From positions 288,365 through 352,364 of the forward strand of contig NZ_MCGQ01000012.1 of the NCBI RefSeq assembly GCF_002242805.1: 64,000 nucleotides of DNA, in the 5' to 3' direction. The translations under genes were made by a program, and so were the position numbers. Below are positions 1 to 8,482 of this stretch, in pieces. This stretch comes from Streptomyces diastatochromogenes (GTDB lineage: Bacteria > Actinomycetota > Actinomycetes > Streptomycetales > Streptomycetaceae). The notes beneath the pieces were generated by a model. The model saw nothing but the letters and a program-made list of their open reading frames with translations, made no database searches and was not told where the DNA came from. Numbering within the stretch: position 1 is the first letter of the stretch; every line of letters begins with the position of its first letter.

Positions 1-1022
1 TCGCCCGGGCCGGGCGGCGGCCCGGCGCCTGGGGGAGGCCGCCGCTGGAGGGGCTGCCCGAGCTGCGCGAGTGGTTCGCGCGCGGCATCGGCGGCGCGGT
101 CACCGCGGCCGAGGTGCTGATCGCCGCGGGTGGCCAGGCCGCGCTGGCCACGGCCCTGCGGGCGCTGGCCCCGCCCGGTGCCCCGGTCCTCGTGGAGTCG
201 CCCACCTACCCGGGCATGCTGGCCCTCGCCCGCGCGGCCGGACTGCGCCCGATCCCGGTGCCGGTCGACCCCGACGGCGTACGCCCCGACCTGCTCGCCG
301 ACGCCTTCCGGGCCACCGGCGCCCGGGTCTTCGTCTGCCAGCCCCTGTTCCAGAACCCGACCGGCGCGGTCCTGGCCCCCGACCGCCGCGCCGAGGTGCT
401 GCGCATCGCCCGCGCCGCGGGCGCGTTCGTCGTCGAGGACGACTACGTACGGCGCCTCGTGCACGCGGACGCGGGCCCGCTGCCCCGCCCGCTGGCCGCC
501 GACGACCCCGACGGCGTGGTCGTCCACGTCGGCTCGCTGACCAAGGCGACCTCGCCCAGCTTCCGGGTGGCCGCGCTGGCCGCGCGCGGTCCCGTGCTGG
601 AGCGCCTGCGCGCGATCCAGGTCGTGGACAGCTTCTTCGTCCCCCGGCCGCTCCAGGAGGCGGCCCTGGAACTCGTCGGTTCCCCGGCCTGGCCCCGCCA
701 TCTGCGGGCCCTCTCCGCCGAGCTGAAGACCCGCCGCGACACCATGACGACCGAACTCGCCCTGCACCTGCCCGAACTGGCCCTGCCCCACATCCCCTCC
801 GGCGGCTACCAGCTCTGGCTCCGCCTCCCCGACGGAGCCGACGAGGCCGCCCTGACCGCGGCCGCCCTCCGCGCGGGGGTCGCCCTCACCCCCGGCCGCC
901 CCTACTTCAGCGCCGAACCCCCCGCGGGCCATCTCCGCCTGAGCTTCGCGGCGGTGGCGGGGACGGGGGAGATCGCGGAGGGGATACGGAGGCTGCGGGT
1001 GGCGTGCGACGAGGTGCTCTGA
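1..1022 (+). CDS. MocR/GntR-type PLP regulator, C-terminal part (5' end outside window)
   Basis: The reading frame is open from the first bases and ends at 1022, so only about 339 residues of the aminotransferase-like half are present. Visible features of fold-type I aminotransferases are the AAGGQAAL turn, the VESPTYPG loop, the QPLFQNPTG segment, EDDY, and the PLP-binding lysine in SLTK (codon 543-545). A short N-terminal piece before the aminotransferase fold ends in PPLEGLPELREW, the spacing seen when a GntR winged helix sits upstream, as in MocR regulators. A free-standing aminotransferase is the alternative, because the DNA-binding half lies outside the window. MocR proteins usually sense a PLP-bound amine. 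Confidence 0.75.
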   Translation, partial: ARAGRRPGAWGRPPLEGLPELREWFARGIGGAVTAAEVLIAAGGQAALATALRALAPPGAPVLVESPTYPGMLALARAAGLRPIPVPVDPDGVRPDLLADAFRATGARVFVCQPLFQNPTGAVLAPDRRAEVLRIARAAGAFVVEDDYVRRLVHADAGPLPRPLAADDPDGVVVHVGSLTKATSPSFRVAALAARGPVLERLRAIQVVDSFFVPRPLQEAALELVGSPAWPRHLRALSAELKTRRDTMTTELALHLPELALPHIPSGGYQLWLRLPDGADEAALTAAALRAGVALTPGRPYFSAEPPAGHLRLSFAAVAGTGEIAEGIRRLRVACDEVL

Positions 1023-1107
1023 GGCAGGGTGTTCCCGGGCGGGAAGGCGGTCGTACCACCGGGTAAAACGAGTCGACGCCTGCCGTCCGCCCTGTGAGGA
1101 TCCCCGC

Positions 1108-1545
1108 ATGAGCGACGCACCCGACCTCCCCGACGGCTACGAGTTCTCCGCCGACACCTCCCGCGTGGACGTCGACCGTGTCCACGGCTGGCTGTCGACC
1201 GACGCGTACTGGGCGATCGGCCGCCCCCGGGAGAAGCACGAGCACGCGATGGCGTCCTCGATCAACTTCGGGGTGTACGCGACGGCCTCGGGCGAGCAGG
1301 TGGCGTACGCGCGCGTGGTGACCGACCGGGCGCTGTTCGCCTGGCTGGCCGATGTGTACGTCGATCCCTCGGTGCGCGGCACGGGCGTCGGCACGGCCTT
1401 CGTCGGCCGTATCCGGGACCACCTGCGGCCCTTCGGTCTGCGGCGCATCCTGCTGGCCACGGAGGACGCGCACGGGGTGTACGAGAAGCTGGGCTTCCGG
1501 CCGCTGGATCGTCCCGACCAGTGGATGATCCACCTCCCCCAGTAA
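1108..1545 (+). CDS. GNAT family N-acetyltransferase (145 aa)
   Basis: A 145-residue single-domain GNAT protein. The acetyl-CoA-binding motif A is clear: a beta strand with LADVYVDPSVRG followed by TGVGTAFVGRI (the R/Q-x-x-G-x-G/A loop), then the later ATEDAHGVYEKLGF segment typical of motif B. The substrate cannot be told from sequence; proteins of this layout acetylate small amines or protein N-termini. It stands alone, 85 bases after the MocR-like gene and 73 bases before the next gene. Start ATG 1108 is supported by a nearby purine-rich GAGGA at 1096-1100. Confidence 0.85.
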   Translation: MSDAPDLPDGYEFSADTSRVDVDRVHGWLSTDAYWAIGRPREKHEHAMASSINFGVYATASGEQVAYARVVTDRALFAWLADVYVDPSVRGTGVGTAFVGRIRDHLRPFGLRRILLATEDAHGVYEKLGFRPLDRPDQWMIHLPQ

Positions 1546-1618
1546 GCGGGCGCACACCCTGGGTAACTCACAGACAACGGCCCTTGACCTGCGCACACCC
1601 GAGGCTCACCATCACCGC

Positions 1619-2212
1619 ATGCCACTTCGGGTCACGTTCGTCGCCGCCGCGCGCAGTTCCCCGCTGCTCGCGGAGCGCTTCGAGGACGACCGGCCGCTGG
1701 ACCAGGCCGGCTGGGACGAGGTGCAGCGCATGGCCTGGGACCTGCTGCCGCTGCGGGCCGCCGACCTGCGTTACTGCTCCCCGACCCCGCGCAGCCGTGC
1801 CACCGGCGACGCCCTGGGGTACGCCCCGCTGGTCCAGCTCGCGCTGCGCGACTGCGACATGGGCCGCTGGCGCGGGCTGACGCTGGGCGAGGCGATGGCC
1901 CGCGAACCGGACGCCGTGGACGCCTGGCTCGCCGATCCGCGCTCCGTCCCGCACGGCGGCGAGTCGCTGCTGGCCTTCATCTCCCGGGTCGGCGGCTGGC
2001 TCGACACGCGCCCGGTGGGCGACGGCGGCCGGATCGTCGCCGTCGCCGAGCCCTCGGTGATCCGCGCCGCCCTGGTGTACGCCCTGAAGGCGCCGCCCGC
2101 GACCTACTGGAACATCGACGTGCGCCCGCTCTCCACGACCACGGTGACGGGCCGCTCGGGCCGTTGGAACCTCCGTCTGGACGGTGTGTCGGCTCAGCCC
2201 TCGCGCACGTAG
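1619..2212 (+). CDS. histidine-phosphatase-fold protein lacking the catalytic histidines
   Basis: A 197-residue protein that aligns by eye with the phosphoglycerate-mutase/histidine phosphatase family: PLDQAGWDEVQRMA, the CSPTPRSRATGDALG helix with its conserved arginine, the DCDMGRWRG segment and PHGGESLLAF. The defining N-terminal RHG motif reads AAAR here (residues 9-12), and the second catalytic His, normally in V-x-H-G-x-x-I-R, is replaced in VAVAEPSVIRAAL. Phosphatase chemistry by the usual phosphohistidine route is therefore unlikely, and a binding or scaffold role is an inference. The last 19 bases overlap the convergent downstream gene. Confidence 0.75.
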   Translation: MPLRVTFVAAARSSPLLAERFEDDRPLDQAGWDEVQRMAWDLLPLRAADLRYCSPTPRSRATGDALGYAPLVQLALRDCDMGRWRGLTLGEAMAREPDAVDAWLADPRSVPHGGESLLAFISRVGGWLDTRPVGDGGRIVAVAEPSVIRAALVYALKAPPATYWNIDVRPLSTTTVTGRSGRWNLRLDGVSAQPSRT

Positions 2213-2643
2213 TCGGTGGTCAGCAGCAGCTCCTTCGCCGGTCCGCCGACCCGCCACACCGAGCGCCAGTGGTCGGCGTCCGTCACCGTGAACTCGCCCC
2301 GGTAGAGGTCGGCCGCGCAAGGGTGGTCGGCCACGTGCCGTCCCGAGGTCAGGTCCAGGTCGTGGAAGGGCCGGCCGTCCGCGAAACGGACGTCCGCCGT
2401 GCCCGGTGAGGCCCCGGGCAGGAAGCGCAGGGTGCGTGTCGCGGGCCGGGCCACGCCCTGCCAGGTGAAGGTGCCCGACTCCTCGTGCAGCAGTCCGCCG
2501 CCGGCGAGCGGGCTGAAGACGGTGACTCCCTCGAACCGCCCCTCGTCCCCGCTCGCCAGATCGCGCACGGTCCGCTCCACCCGCCAGCGTCCGGCCAGGT
2601 GGGCCAGGACATCGGCCACGGGCCAGAACCCGCCCATCATCAC
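2194..2643 (-). CDS. DUF6314-like small protein (149 aa)
   Basis: A 149-residue soluble protein with W-R-V-E-R (residues 18-24), FEGVTVFSPL, LLHEESGTFTWQG and a C-terminal WRVGGPAKELLLTTDY. It looks like a compact lipocalin-like beta barrel of the DUF6314 type, which is widespread in actinobacteria and has no established function. There is no signal peptide and no membrane span. It is a single gene, convergent with the histidine-phosphatase-like gene (19-base overlap) and divergent from the arabinofuranosidase across about 108 bases. The family name is recalled from memory, so the fold call is moderate and the function unknown. Confidence 0.6.
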   Translation of the reverse strand: MMMGGFWPVADVLAHLAGRWRVERTVRDLASGDEGRFEGVTVFSPLAGGGLLHEESGTFTWQGVARPATRTLRFLPGASPGTADVRFADGRPFHDLDLTSGRHVADHPCAADLYRGEFTVTDADHWRSVWRVGGPAKELLLTTDYVREG

Positions 2644-2751
2644 CCCTGTCTGTCCGCCCCATTGACGTGCTCATACCCCTTCCCTATCTTGCCGTTCGAA
2701 GTGCTGACCACTGTCTGATATTTCGAACAATCAAAGAGCCGCGGAGTATCC

Positions 2752-5238
2752 ATGTCACGCACCACCCGCACCAGGCTGAGACTCGGCCTCACGGCAAGCG
2801 CTTTCCTGCTCGCCGCCACCGCCGTCCCGGCCCCCGCCCACGCCGCCGACGTCACCGACTACTCGATCACCGTCGACCCCACTGCCCAGGGCGCCACGAT
2901 CGACAAGACGATGTACGGCGTCTTCTTCGAGGACATCAACCGCGCCGCCGACGGCGGTCTGTACGCCGAACTCGTGCAGAACCGGTCCTTCGAGTACTCC
3001 ACCGACGACAACAGGTCGTACACGCCGCTGACCGCCTGGACGGTCTCCGGCACCGCGCAGGTCGTCGACGACGCCGGCCGGCTGAACGACCGCAACCGGA
3101 ACTACCTCTCCCTGGGCGCCGGTTCGTCGGTCACCAACGCCGGCTACAACACCGGCATCGCGCTGGAGGACGGCAAGAAGTACGACTTCTCGGTGTGGGC
3201 CCGCGCCGAGGCCGGCACCACGCTCACCGTGAACCTCCAGGACGCCGGCGGCACCCTGGCCACCGCGCACACGATCGCCGTCAGGAAGAGCGGCTGGGCC
3301 CAGTACCGGGCCACCTTCACCGCGACCCGCACCAGCAGCACCGGCCGCCTCACCGTCGCCTCCTCGGCCGCCGCCGCGCTCGACATGGTCTCCCTCTTCC
3401 CGCGCGACACCTACAAGCACGAGCCGAACGGCCTGCGCAAGGACCTCGCCGAGAAGGTCGCCGCCCTGAAGCCGGGCTTCGTCCGCTTCCCCGGCGGCTG
3501 CCTGGTCAACACCGGCTCCATGCAGGACTACAGCGAGGCCTCCGGCTGGCAGCGCAAGCGCTCCTACCAGTGGAAGGACACCGTCGGCCCGGTCGAGCAG
3601 CGGGCGACGAACTCGAACTTCTGGGGCTACAACCAGTCGTACGGCCTCGGCTACTACGAGTACTTCCGCTTCGCCGAGGACATCGGCGCGATGCCCCTGC
3701 CCGTCGTCCCGGCCCTGGTGACCGGCTGCGGCCAGAACAAGGCCGTGGCCGACGACGCGCTGCTCAAGCGGCACATCCAGGACACCCTCGACCTCATCGA
3801 GTTCGCCAACGGCCCGGTGACGAGCGAATGGGGCGGGAAGCGCGCCGAGATGGGCCACCCGAAGCCCTTCCACCTCACCCACATCGAGGTCGGCAACGAG
3901 GAGAACCTGCCGAACGAGTTCTTCGCCCGCTTCACGCAGTTCCGCGAGGCCATCCAGGCGAAGTACCCGTACATGCGGGTGATCTCCAACTCCGGCCCGG
4001 ACGACTCCGGCGCGACCTTCGACACGGCCTGGAAGCTCAACAAGGACGCCAAGGTCGACCTGGTCGACGAGCACTACTACAACAGCCCGCAGTGGTTCCT
4101 GCAGAACAACGACCGCTACGACTCCTACGACCGCAGCGGCCCGAAGGTCTTCCTCGGCGAGTACGCCTCCCAGGGCAACGCCTTCAAGAACGGCCTCGCC
4201 GAGGCGGCCTACATGACCGGCCTGGAGCGCAACGCGGACGTCGTCAAGCTCGCCTCCTACGCCCCGCTGTTCGCCAACGAGGACTACGTCCAGTGGCGGC
4301 CGGACCTGGTGTGGTTCAACAACCACGCCTCCTGGGGCTCGGCCAACTACGAGGTCCAGAAGCTGTTCATGACCAACGTGGGCAGCCGGGTGGTGCCGTC
4401 CACCGCCACCACCACCCCGGACGTCAGCGGCCCCATCACCGGCGCCGTCGGCCTGTCCACCTGGAACACCAGCGCCGCCTATGACGACGTGAAGGTCACC
4501 GCCGCCGACGGGAGCACCCTGCTCAGCGACGACTTCTCCGGTGACGCCTCGAAGTGGACCCACACCGGCGCCGGCAGCTGGAGCGTCCAGGACGGGCAGT
4601 ACGTCGAGACGTCCGACACCGCCGAGAACACCATGGTCCAGGCGGGCGACCCGTCCTGGCACGACTACGACCTGCACGTGAAGGCCACCAAGAAGTCCGG
4701 CAAGGAGGGCTTCCTCGTCGCCTTCGGCGTCAAGGACACCGGCAACTACTACTGGTGGAACCTGGGCGGCTGGAACAACACCCAGAGCGCGGTCGAGCAG
4801 GCCGTGGACGGCGGCAAGTCCACCCTGATCTCCAAGGCGGGCTCGGTCGAGACCGGCCGGGCCTACGACATCGACGTCAAGGTGCGCGGCCGCCAGGTCA
4901 CCCTGTACCTCGACGGGCAGCAGTGGGGCAGCTTCACCGACGACAGGCCGGCCGAGCCGTTCCGCCAGGTCGTCACCCGGGACGCGAAGACCGGTGAGCT
5001 GATCGTCAAGGTCGTCAACGCCCAGGCCTCGGCGGCCCGTACGGCGATCGACCTGGGCGGCGCCAAGGTCGCCCGCACGGCGAAGGTGACCACGCTCGCC
5101 GCCGCCCCCGACGCGGTGAACAGCGAGACGTCCACGGCGGTCGCCCCCGAGACCTCCACGTTCACCGGAGCGGCGGGGAAGTTCACCTACACCTTCCCGG
5201 CGAACTCCATCACCTTCCTCAGGATCAAGCAGAAGTAG
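2752..5238 (+). CDS. secreted GH51 alpha-L-arabinofuranosidase with inserted jelly-roll domain
   Basis: An 828-residue exported glycoside hydrolase that would release arabinose from plant arabinoxylan or arabinan. Residues 1-31 are a Sec signal peptide ending APAHA-AD. The GH51 catalytic barrel begins with MYGVFFEDINRAADGG. E383 in HIEVGNEEN fits the acid/base and E470 in VFLGEYAS the nucleophile. The C-terminal beta-sandwich appears split: a domain of about 160 residues (around 565-725, starting LSTWNTSAAYDDVKV, Trp/Tyr-rich with YYWWNLGGWNN) sits between its halves and resembles a LamG/CBM66-type jelly roll. The final strand PANSITFLRIK closes the sandwich. The stop overlaps the convergent downstream gene by 14 bases. 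Confidence 0.9.
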   Translation: MSRTTRTRLRLGLTASAFLLAATAVPAPAHAADVTDYSITVDPTAQGATIDKTMYGVFFEDINRAADGGLYAELVQNRSFEYSTDDNRSYTPLTAWTVSGTAQVVDDAGRLNDRNRNYLSLGAGSSVTNAGYNTGIALEDGKKYDFSVWARAEAGTTLTVNLQDAGGTLATAHTIAVRKSGWAQYRATFTATRTSSTGRLTVASSAAAALDMVSLFPRDTYKHEPNGLRKDLAEKVAALKPGFVRFPGGCLVNTGSMQDYSEASGWQRKRSYQWKDTVGPVEQRATNSNFWGYNQSYGLGYYEYFRFAEDIGAMPLPVVPALVTGCGQNKAVADDALLKRHIQDTLDLIEFANGPVTSEWGGKRAEMGHPKPFHLTHIEVGNEENLPNEFFARFTQFREAIQAKYPYMRVISNSGPDDSGATFDTAWKLNKDAKVDLVDEHYYNSPQWFLQNNDRYDSYDRSGPKVFLGEYASQGNAFKNGLAEAAYMTGLERNADVVKLASYAPLFANEDYVQWRPDLVWFNNHASWGSANYEVQKLFMTNVGSRVVPSTATTTPDVSGPITGAVGLSTWNTSAAYDDVKVTAADGSTLLSDDFSGDASKWTHTGAGSWSVQDGQYVETSDTAENTMVQAGDPSWHDYDLHVKATKKSGKEGFLVAFGVKDTGNYYWWNLGGWNNTQSAVEQAVDGGKSTLISKAGSVETGRAYDIDVKVRGRQVTLYLDGQQWGSFTDDRPAEPFRQVVTRDAKTGELIVKVVNAQASAARTAIDLGGAKVARTAKVTTLAAAPDAVNSETSTAVAPETSTFTGAAGKFTYTFPANSITFLRIKQK

Positions 5239-5677
5239 CCGCGGCCGGTGCGGGCTGCTGTCCGAGCGGCAGCAGCCCGCGCTCGGCGAACACCTTCTTC
5301 GCCACGAAGGTGGCGTTCAGCGCCTTCGGCATGCCGCAGTAGACCGCGGAGTGCAGCAGCGCCTCGGTGATCTGCTCGGGCGTGAGGCCCACGTTGAGCG
5401 CCGCGTTCACGTGCACGTCCAGCTGGGCCTCGCAGCCGCCGAGCGCGGTGAGCATGCCCAGGGTGACCAGCTGCCGGTCGCGCGGGGCGAGCCCGGGCCG
5501 GTCGTAGACCTCCCCGAAGGCCCACGCGACGATCTGGTGCCCCAGCTCCGGGTTGATGTCGGCGAGCGAGTCGACGACCCGCTGCCCGGCCTCGCCGTCG
5601 ACCTTCTTCAGCACCTCCAGGCCGTGTGCGAAACGCTCGTCACGGGTGGTGCTCTCGTTCATGTGTCCGCTGGTCAT
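5225..5677 (-). CDS. carboxymuconolactone decarboxylase (AhpD-like) family protein
   Basis: A 150-residue CMD-family protein: ERFAHGLEVLKKVDG at the N-terminus, DRQLVTLGMLTALGG, the helix EAQLDVHVNAALNVGLT and ITEALLHSAVYCGMPKAL. Family members are decarboxylases of gamma-carboxymuconolactone or, with CxxC, peroxidase partners. Here only one Cys lies in the GGCEAQL helix and one in VYCGMP, so AhpD-type disulfide chemistry is not supported. I chose ATG 5677 because a MerR-type promoter ends seven bases before it, implying a leaderless transcript. Upstream in-frame codons to 5746 overlap that promoter. The likely role is a stress-responsive redox or aromatic enzyme. Confidence 0.85.
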   Translation of the reverse strand: MTSGHMNESTTRDERFAHGLEVLKKVDGEAGQRVVDSLADINPELGHQIVAWAFGEVYDRPGLAPRDRQLVTLGMLTALGGCEAQLDVHVNAALNVGLTPEQITEALLHSAVYCGMPKALNATFVAKKVFAERGLLPLGQQPAPAAATSA

Positions 5678-5684
5678 GACGAGG

Positions 5685-5715
5685 ACGGTAGAACCTGGAG
5701 TGCGCTCCAAGTCAA
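5685..5715 (-). promoter_or_regulatory. MerR-type promoter with 19-bp spacer and central dyad
   Basis: On the minus strand, -35 TTGACT (5715-5710) and -10 TACCGT (5690-5685) are separated by 19 bases. The spacer carries the dyad TTGGAG-CGCA-CTCCAG (5695-5710 region). An over-long spacer with an inverted repeat between the boxes is the hallmark of promoters twisted open by MerR-family activators. Transcription would start at or next to ATG 5677. No merR gene lies within this window near the site. Confidence 0.7.
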
Positions 5716-5907
5716 GCGCTGCTCGATTCACTTGCAGAACACCCATCGGAAATCCTTTGTTTTCCTTGGCGTCATGAAATTCACGCGGTGTTTTCCGTAT
5801 TCGGAAGAAGTCGCCTCACTTTTCGGTGAGCACACAACCAACGGGAAACGTGCCCCGTCTAAGACGGCGAATCGACGAGGCATACATTCCGTGGGGGAGC
5901 GCCGAAA

Positions 5908-8460
5908 ATGCAATTCCGACCGAGGCGTGCCGCCGCCCTGCTCGCCGCGGCCGTCACGATCACGGCGTTCTGCGCCGCCGACGCCCTCGCCCGCAGCTAC
6001 CCCTTCGGCCCCCGCACCCGCAGCGTCAACGACCTGGGCAACCAGTACGTGCCCTTCCACGCGCACCTGTGGGACCTGCTGCACGGCAGGGCGGACGGCG
6101 GTCTCCTCGTCAACTGGCAGTCGGGTTACGGCTCCAGCTTCCTGCCCGACCTCGGCACCTACCTCGGCAGCCCGTTCGCCCTGCTCGTGGCCGTCTTCCC
6201 GCGGGACGAGATCGACCTCGCGGTGTACGTCGTCACCGTCCTGAAGACCGCCTCGGCCGCGGCCGCCATGGCCTGCCTGCTGCTCACCCTGCGGCCGGGG
6301 CGCTGGTGGGCGGCGGGCCTGCTCGGCACCTCGTACGCACTGTGCGGCTGGAGCGTCGCCGACGCCTCCTACAACCCGATGTGGCTCGACGGGCTCATCG
6401 CCCTGCCCCTGCTCTGCCTGGTCGGCGAATGGGCGCTTGCGGGGCGCCGCCGCCGGCTCGGCGTCCTGGTCGTGGCCCTCGCCTGGACCGCCAACTTCTA
6501 CACCGCCTACATGGCCACTCTGGGAGCGGGCCTGGTCCTGCTGCTGCGCCTGGTGCTGGCCGACCTGCCCCGCCGGCGGGCGCTCGCGGCGGCCGGCCGC
6601 GCCGCGCTCACCGTCGTCCTCGGCGTGGGCCTCGCCGCCCCGCTGGTGACCGTCATCTACTTCGGCACCCAGCACGCCTACCCCGGCCGCGTCCGCCAGT
6701 TCGCCCCGGTGGCGAGCGAGGACGTGCTGGCCCGGCTGCTGCCCGCCACGTACGGCTTCGGCTCCCCGGCCGTCTACGTGGGCGTCACGGCCCTGCTGCT
6801 CGCCCTCGCCCTGCCGTTCCACCGCGCGGTCCCCGCCCGGGTGCGCACCGGCTGGACGCTCCTCGTGCTGGCGGTGACCCTGTCGATGCAGTGGGCGCCG
6901 ACCCACCTGGTCTGGCACGCCTTCGCCACCCCGCAGGGCAGCCCCTACCGCCAGGCGTTCGTGCTGTGCGGGCTGCTGGTGATCGCCGCCTGGCACGCGC
7001 TGTCGTACGGCCCGCCCGACCGGCGCGCGCTCGCTGCGGCGGCCGGGCTGCTCGCCCTGATCACCCTCGTCGCGAGCCGCAGCGACCTGGTACGGCCCTT
7101 CGCCTGGCCGGTGCTGCTGCTCGCCACCGCCGGCGCGCTCGGCGGACTGGCCCTGCTCGGCCGCGCCGACGCCGGGCAGCGCTCCCGGCTGGCCGGCCTC
7201 GCCGTCGTACTCCTGCTCGGTGCGCAGCTCGGCGAGACGGCCGCCACCTCCGCCGTGGCCACCCGGCTGCGCCTCGGGCACCTGGACGACTACGCGCCCT
7301 GGGGGCAGCGGCAGCAGCGGCAGGCGGAGGCCATCGCGGGGGCCGACGGCTGGCCCCGGTACCGTACCGACCCCGGACGCGAGCAGACCGTCGGCAACGA
7401 CCCGCTGCTGGTGGGCGGCCAGGGTGCCCAGTACTACAGCAGCCTGACCTCCGACGTCCTCAGCCGTACGCTCACCGCGCTCGGTGACGGCTGGACCTCG
7501 CGCGGCCGCAGCGTGCAGAGCCTGGACAACGCCGTCACCGACGTCATCTTCTCGGTCGGCGCCCGGGTCCACTCGCCGCCCGACCCGCACCAGAAGCACG
7601 TGGCGCAGGACGCCGGCCCGGTGACCGTGACCCGGCAGGACGTGCCGCCGCTGGTGACCGTGCGGACCGCTCCCGACCGGGCCCCCTTCGGGCCGTCGCC
7701 GTACCGCAACCAGGAACTGCTGCTCGGCAGCCGCGTCTACACCGTGCCCCGCATCGCCGTGCACGGCGACACCGGAAAGCCGGCCCGGGGAGGCCGGGTC
7801 GGGTCCGGGAACGCCGTGACGAGGCCGACGATCACGGCCCGCTGCCCGGCCGGGACCCAGGTGTACCTGTGGGCCCCGCACTACTCGGGCACGGCACGGC
7901 AGCACGGCGCCGGCACCGAGGCCCGCTTCCGCTTCGAGTACCCGCGCAACCGCGCCGCGATGGCGCCGCTCGGCCCGGCCCCGGCGTCCGGGCGGCTGCG
8001 CATCGAGCTGACCCCGGACCGCCCCGGCCGTATCCCGGGCGGTGCGATCGGCTGCCTGGACACCGCGCGCCTGCGCACCGCGGCCGCCCGCCTGAAGGCG
8101 ACCGCCGCCACCGAGGTGACCGTCTCCGACGGCACTCTGCGGGCCCAACTGCCTCCGGGCAGCAGGGGGATCGCCGTCGTCGCCGCGCCCCGGATCGCGG
8201 GCTGGCGGTGCGCCACGGGCGGCGGCCGGGAACGGCCCGCGGGGGAGTACCACGGGCTGATCGCCGTCCCCCTCGACGGCGACTCCACCTCGCTGACCTG
8301 CACCTTCCACCCGCCCGGCCTGCGGCTGGGCACGGCCGTCGGGGGCGCCTCGCTGCTCACGCTCGCCCTGCTCGGCGCCCTCACCGCCGTGCGCCGCAGA
8401 CGCGTCCCGGCACCGTCCACGACCACACCAGCGCGCGAGCGCGTGACCACCGCCCGCTGA
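5908..8460 (+). CDS. YfhO-family multispanning membrane glycosyltransferase (850 aa)
   Basis: An 850-residue polytopic protein with about a dozen hydrophobic segments up to residue 460, then a 350-residue extracytoplasmic region and a final span near 805-830 followed by a basic tail. The first outer loop holds DLGNQYVPFHAHLWD and NWQSGYGSSFLPDLGTYLGSP, the conserved start of YfhO proteins (GT-C-like fold). In Bacillus and Listeria, YfhO works with a CsbB-type GT2 and a GtcA/GtrA flippase to add sugars to teichoic acids outside the membrane, and the next two genes are exactly these partners. The acceptor in Streptomyces is unknown. RBS GGGGGAG lies about 10 bases before ATG 5908. Confidence 0.8.
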   Translation: MQFRPRRAAALLAAAVTITAFCAADALARSYPFGPRTRSVNDLGNQYVPFHAHLWDLLHGRADGGLLVNWQSGYGSSFLPDLGTYLGSPFALLVAVFPRDEIDLAVYVVTVLKTASAAAAMACLLLTLRPGRWWAAGLLGTSYALCGWSVADASYNPMWLDGLIALPLLCLVGEWALAGRRRRLGVLVVALAWTANFYTAYMATLGAGLVLLLRLVLADLPRRRALAAAGRAALTVVLGVGLAAPLVTVIYFGTQHAYPGRVRQFAPVASEDVLARLLPATYGFGSPAVYVGVTALLLALALPFHRAVPARVRTGWTLLVLAVTLSMQWAPTHLVWHAFATPQGSPYRQAFVLCGLLVIAAWHALSYGPPDRRALAAAAGLLALITLVASRSDLVRPFAWPVLLLATAGALGGLALLGRADAGQRSRLAGLAVVLLLGAQLGETAATSAVATRLRLGHLDDYAPWGQRQQRQAEAIAGADGWPRYRTDPGREQTVGNDPLLVGGQGAQYYSSLTSDVLSRTLTALGDGWTSRGRSVQSLDNAVTDVIFSVGARVHSPPDPHQKHVAQDAGPVTVTRQDVPPLVTVRTAPDRAPFGPSPYRNQELLLGSRVYTVPRIAVHGDTGKPARGGRVGSGNAVTRPTITARCPAGTQVYLWAPHYSGTARQHGAGTEARFRFEYPRNRAAMAPLGPAPASGRLRIELTPDRPGRIPGGAIGCLDTARLRTAAARLKATAATEVTVSDGTLRAQLPPGSRGIAVVAAPRIAGWRCATGGGRERPAGEYHGLIAVPLDGDSTSLTCTFHPPGLRLGTAVGGASLLTLALLGALTAVRRRRVPAPSTTTPARERVTTAR

Positions 8461-8482
8461 CCGCGCCCCAGGGGGGACCGCC

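Noticed and set aside
2755..4677. 640-residue antisense reading frame
   Set aside because: A high-GC artefact opposite the arabinofuranosidase, with Val/Gly/Leu-heavy composition and no motif; several other long antisense frames (e.g. 5728-8484 and 46472-50530) are of the same nature.
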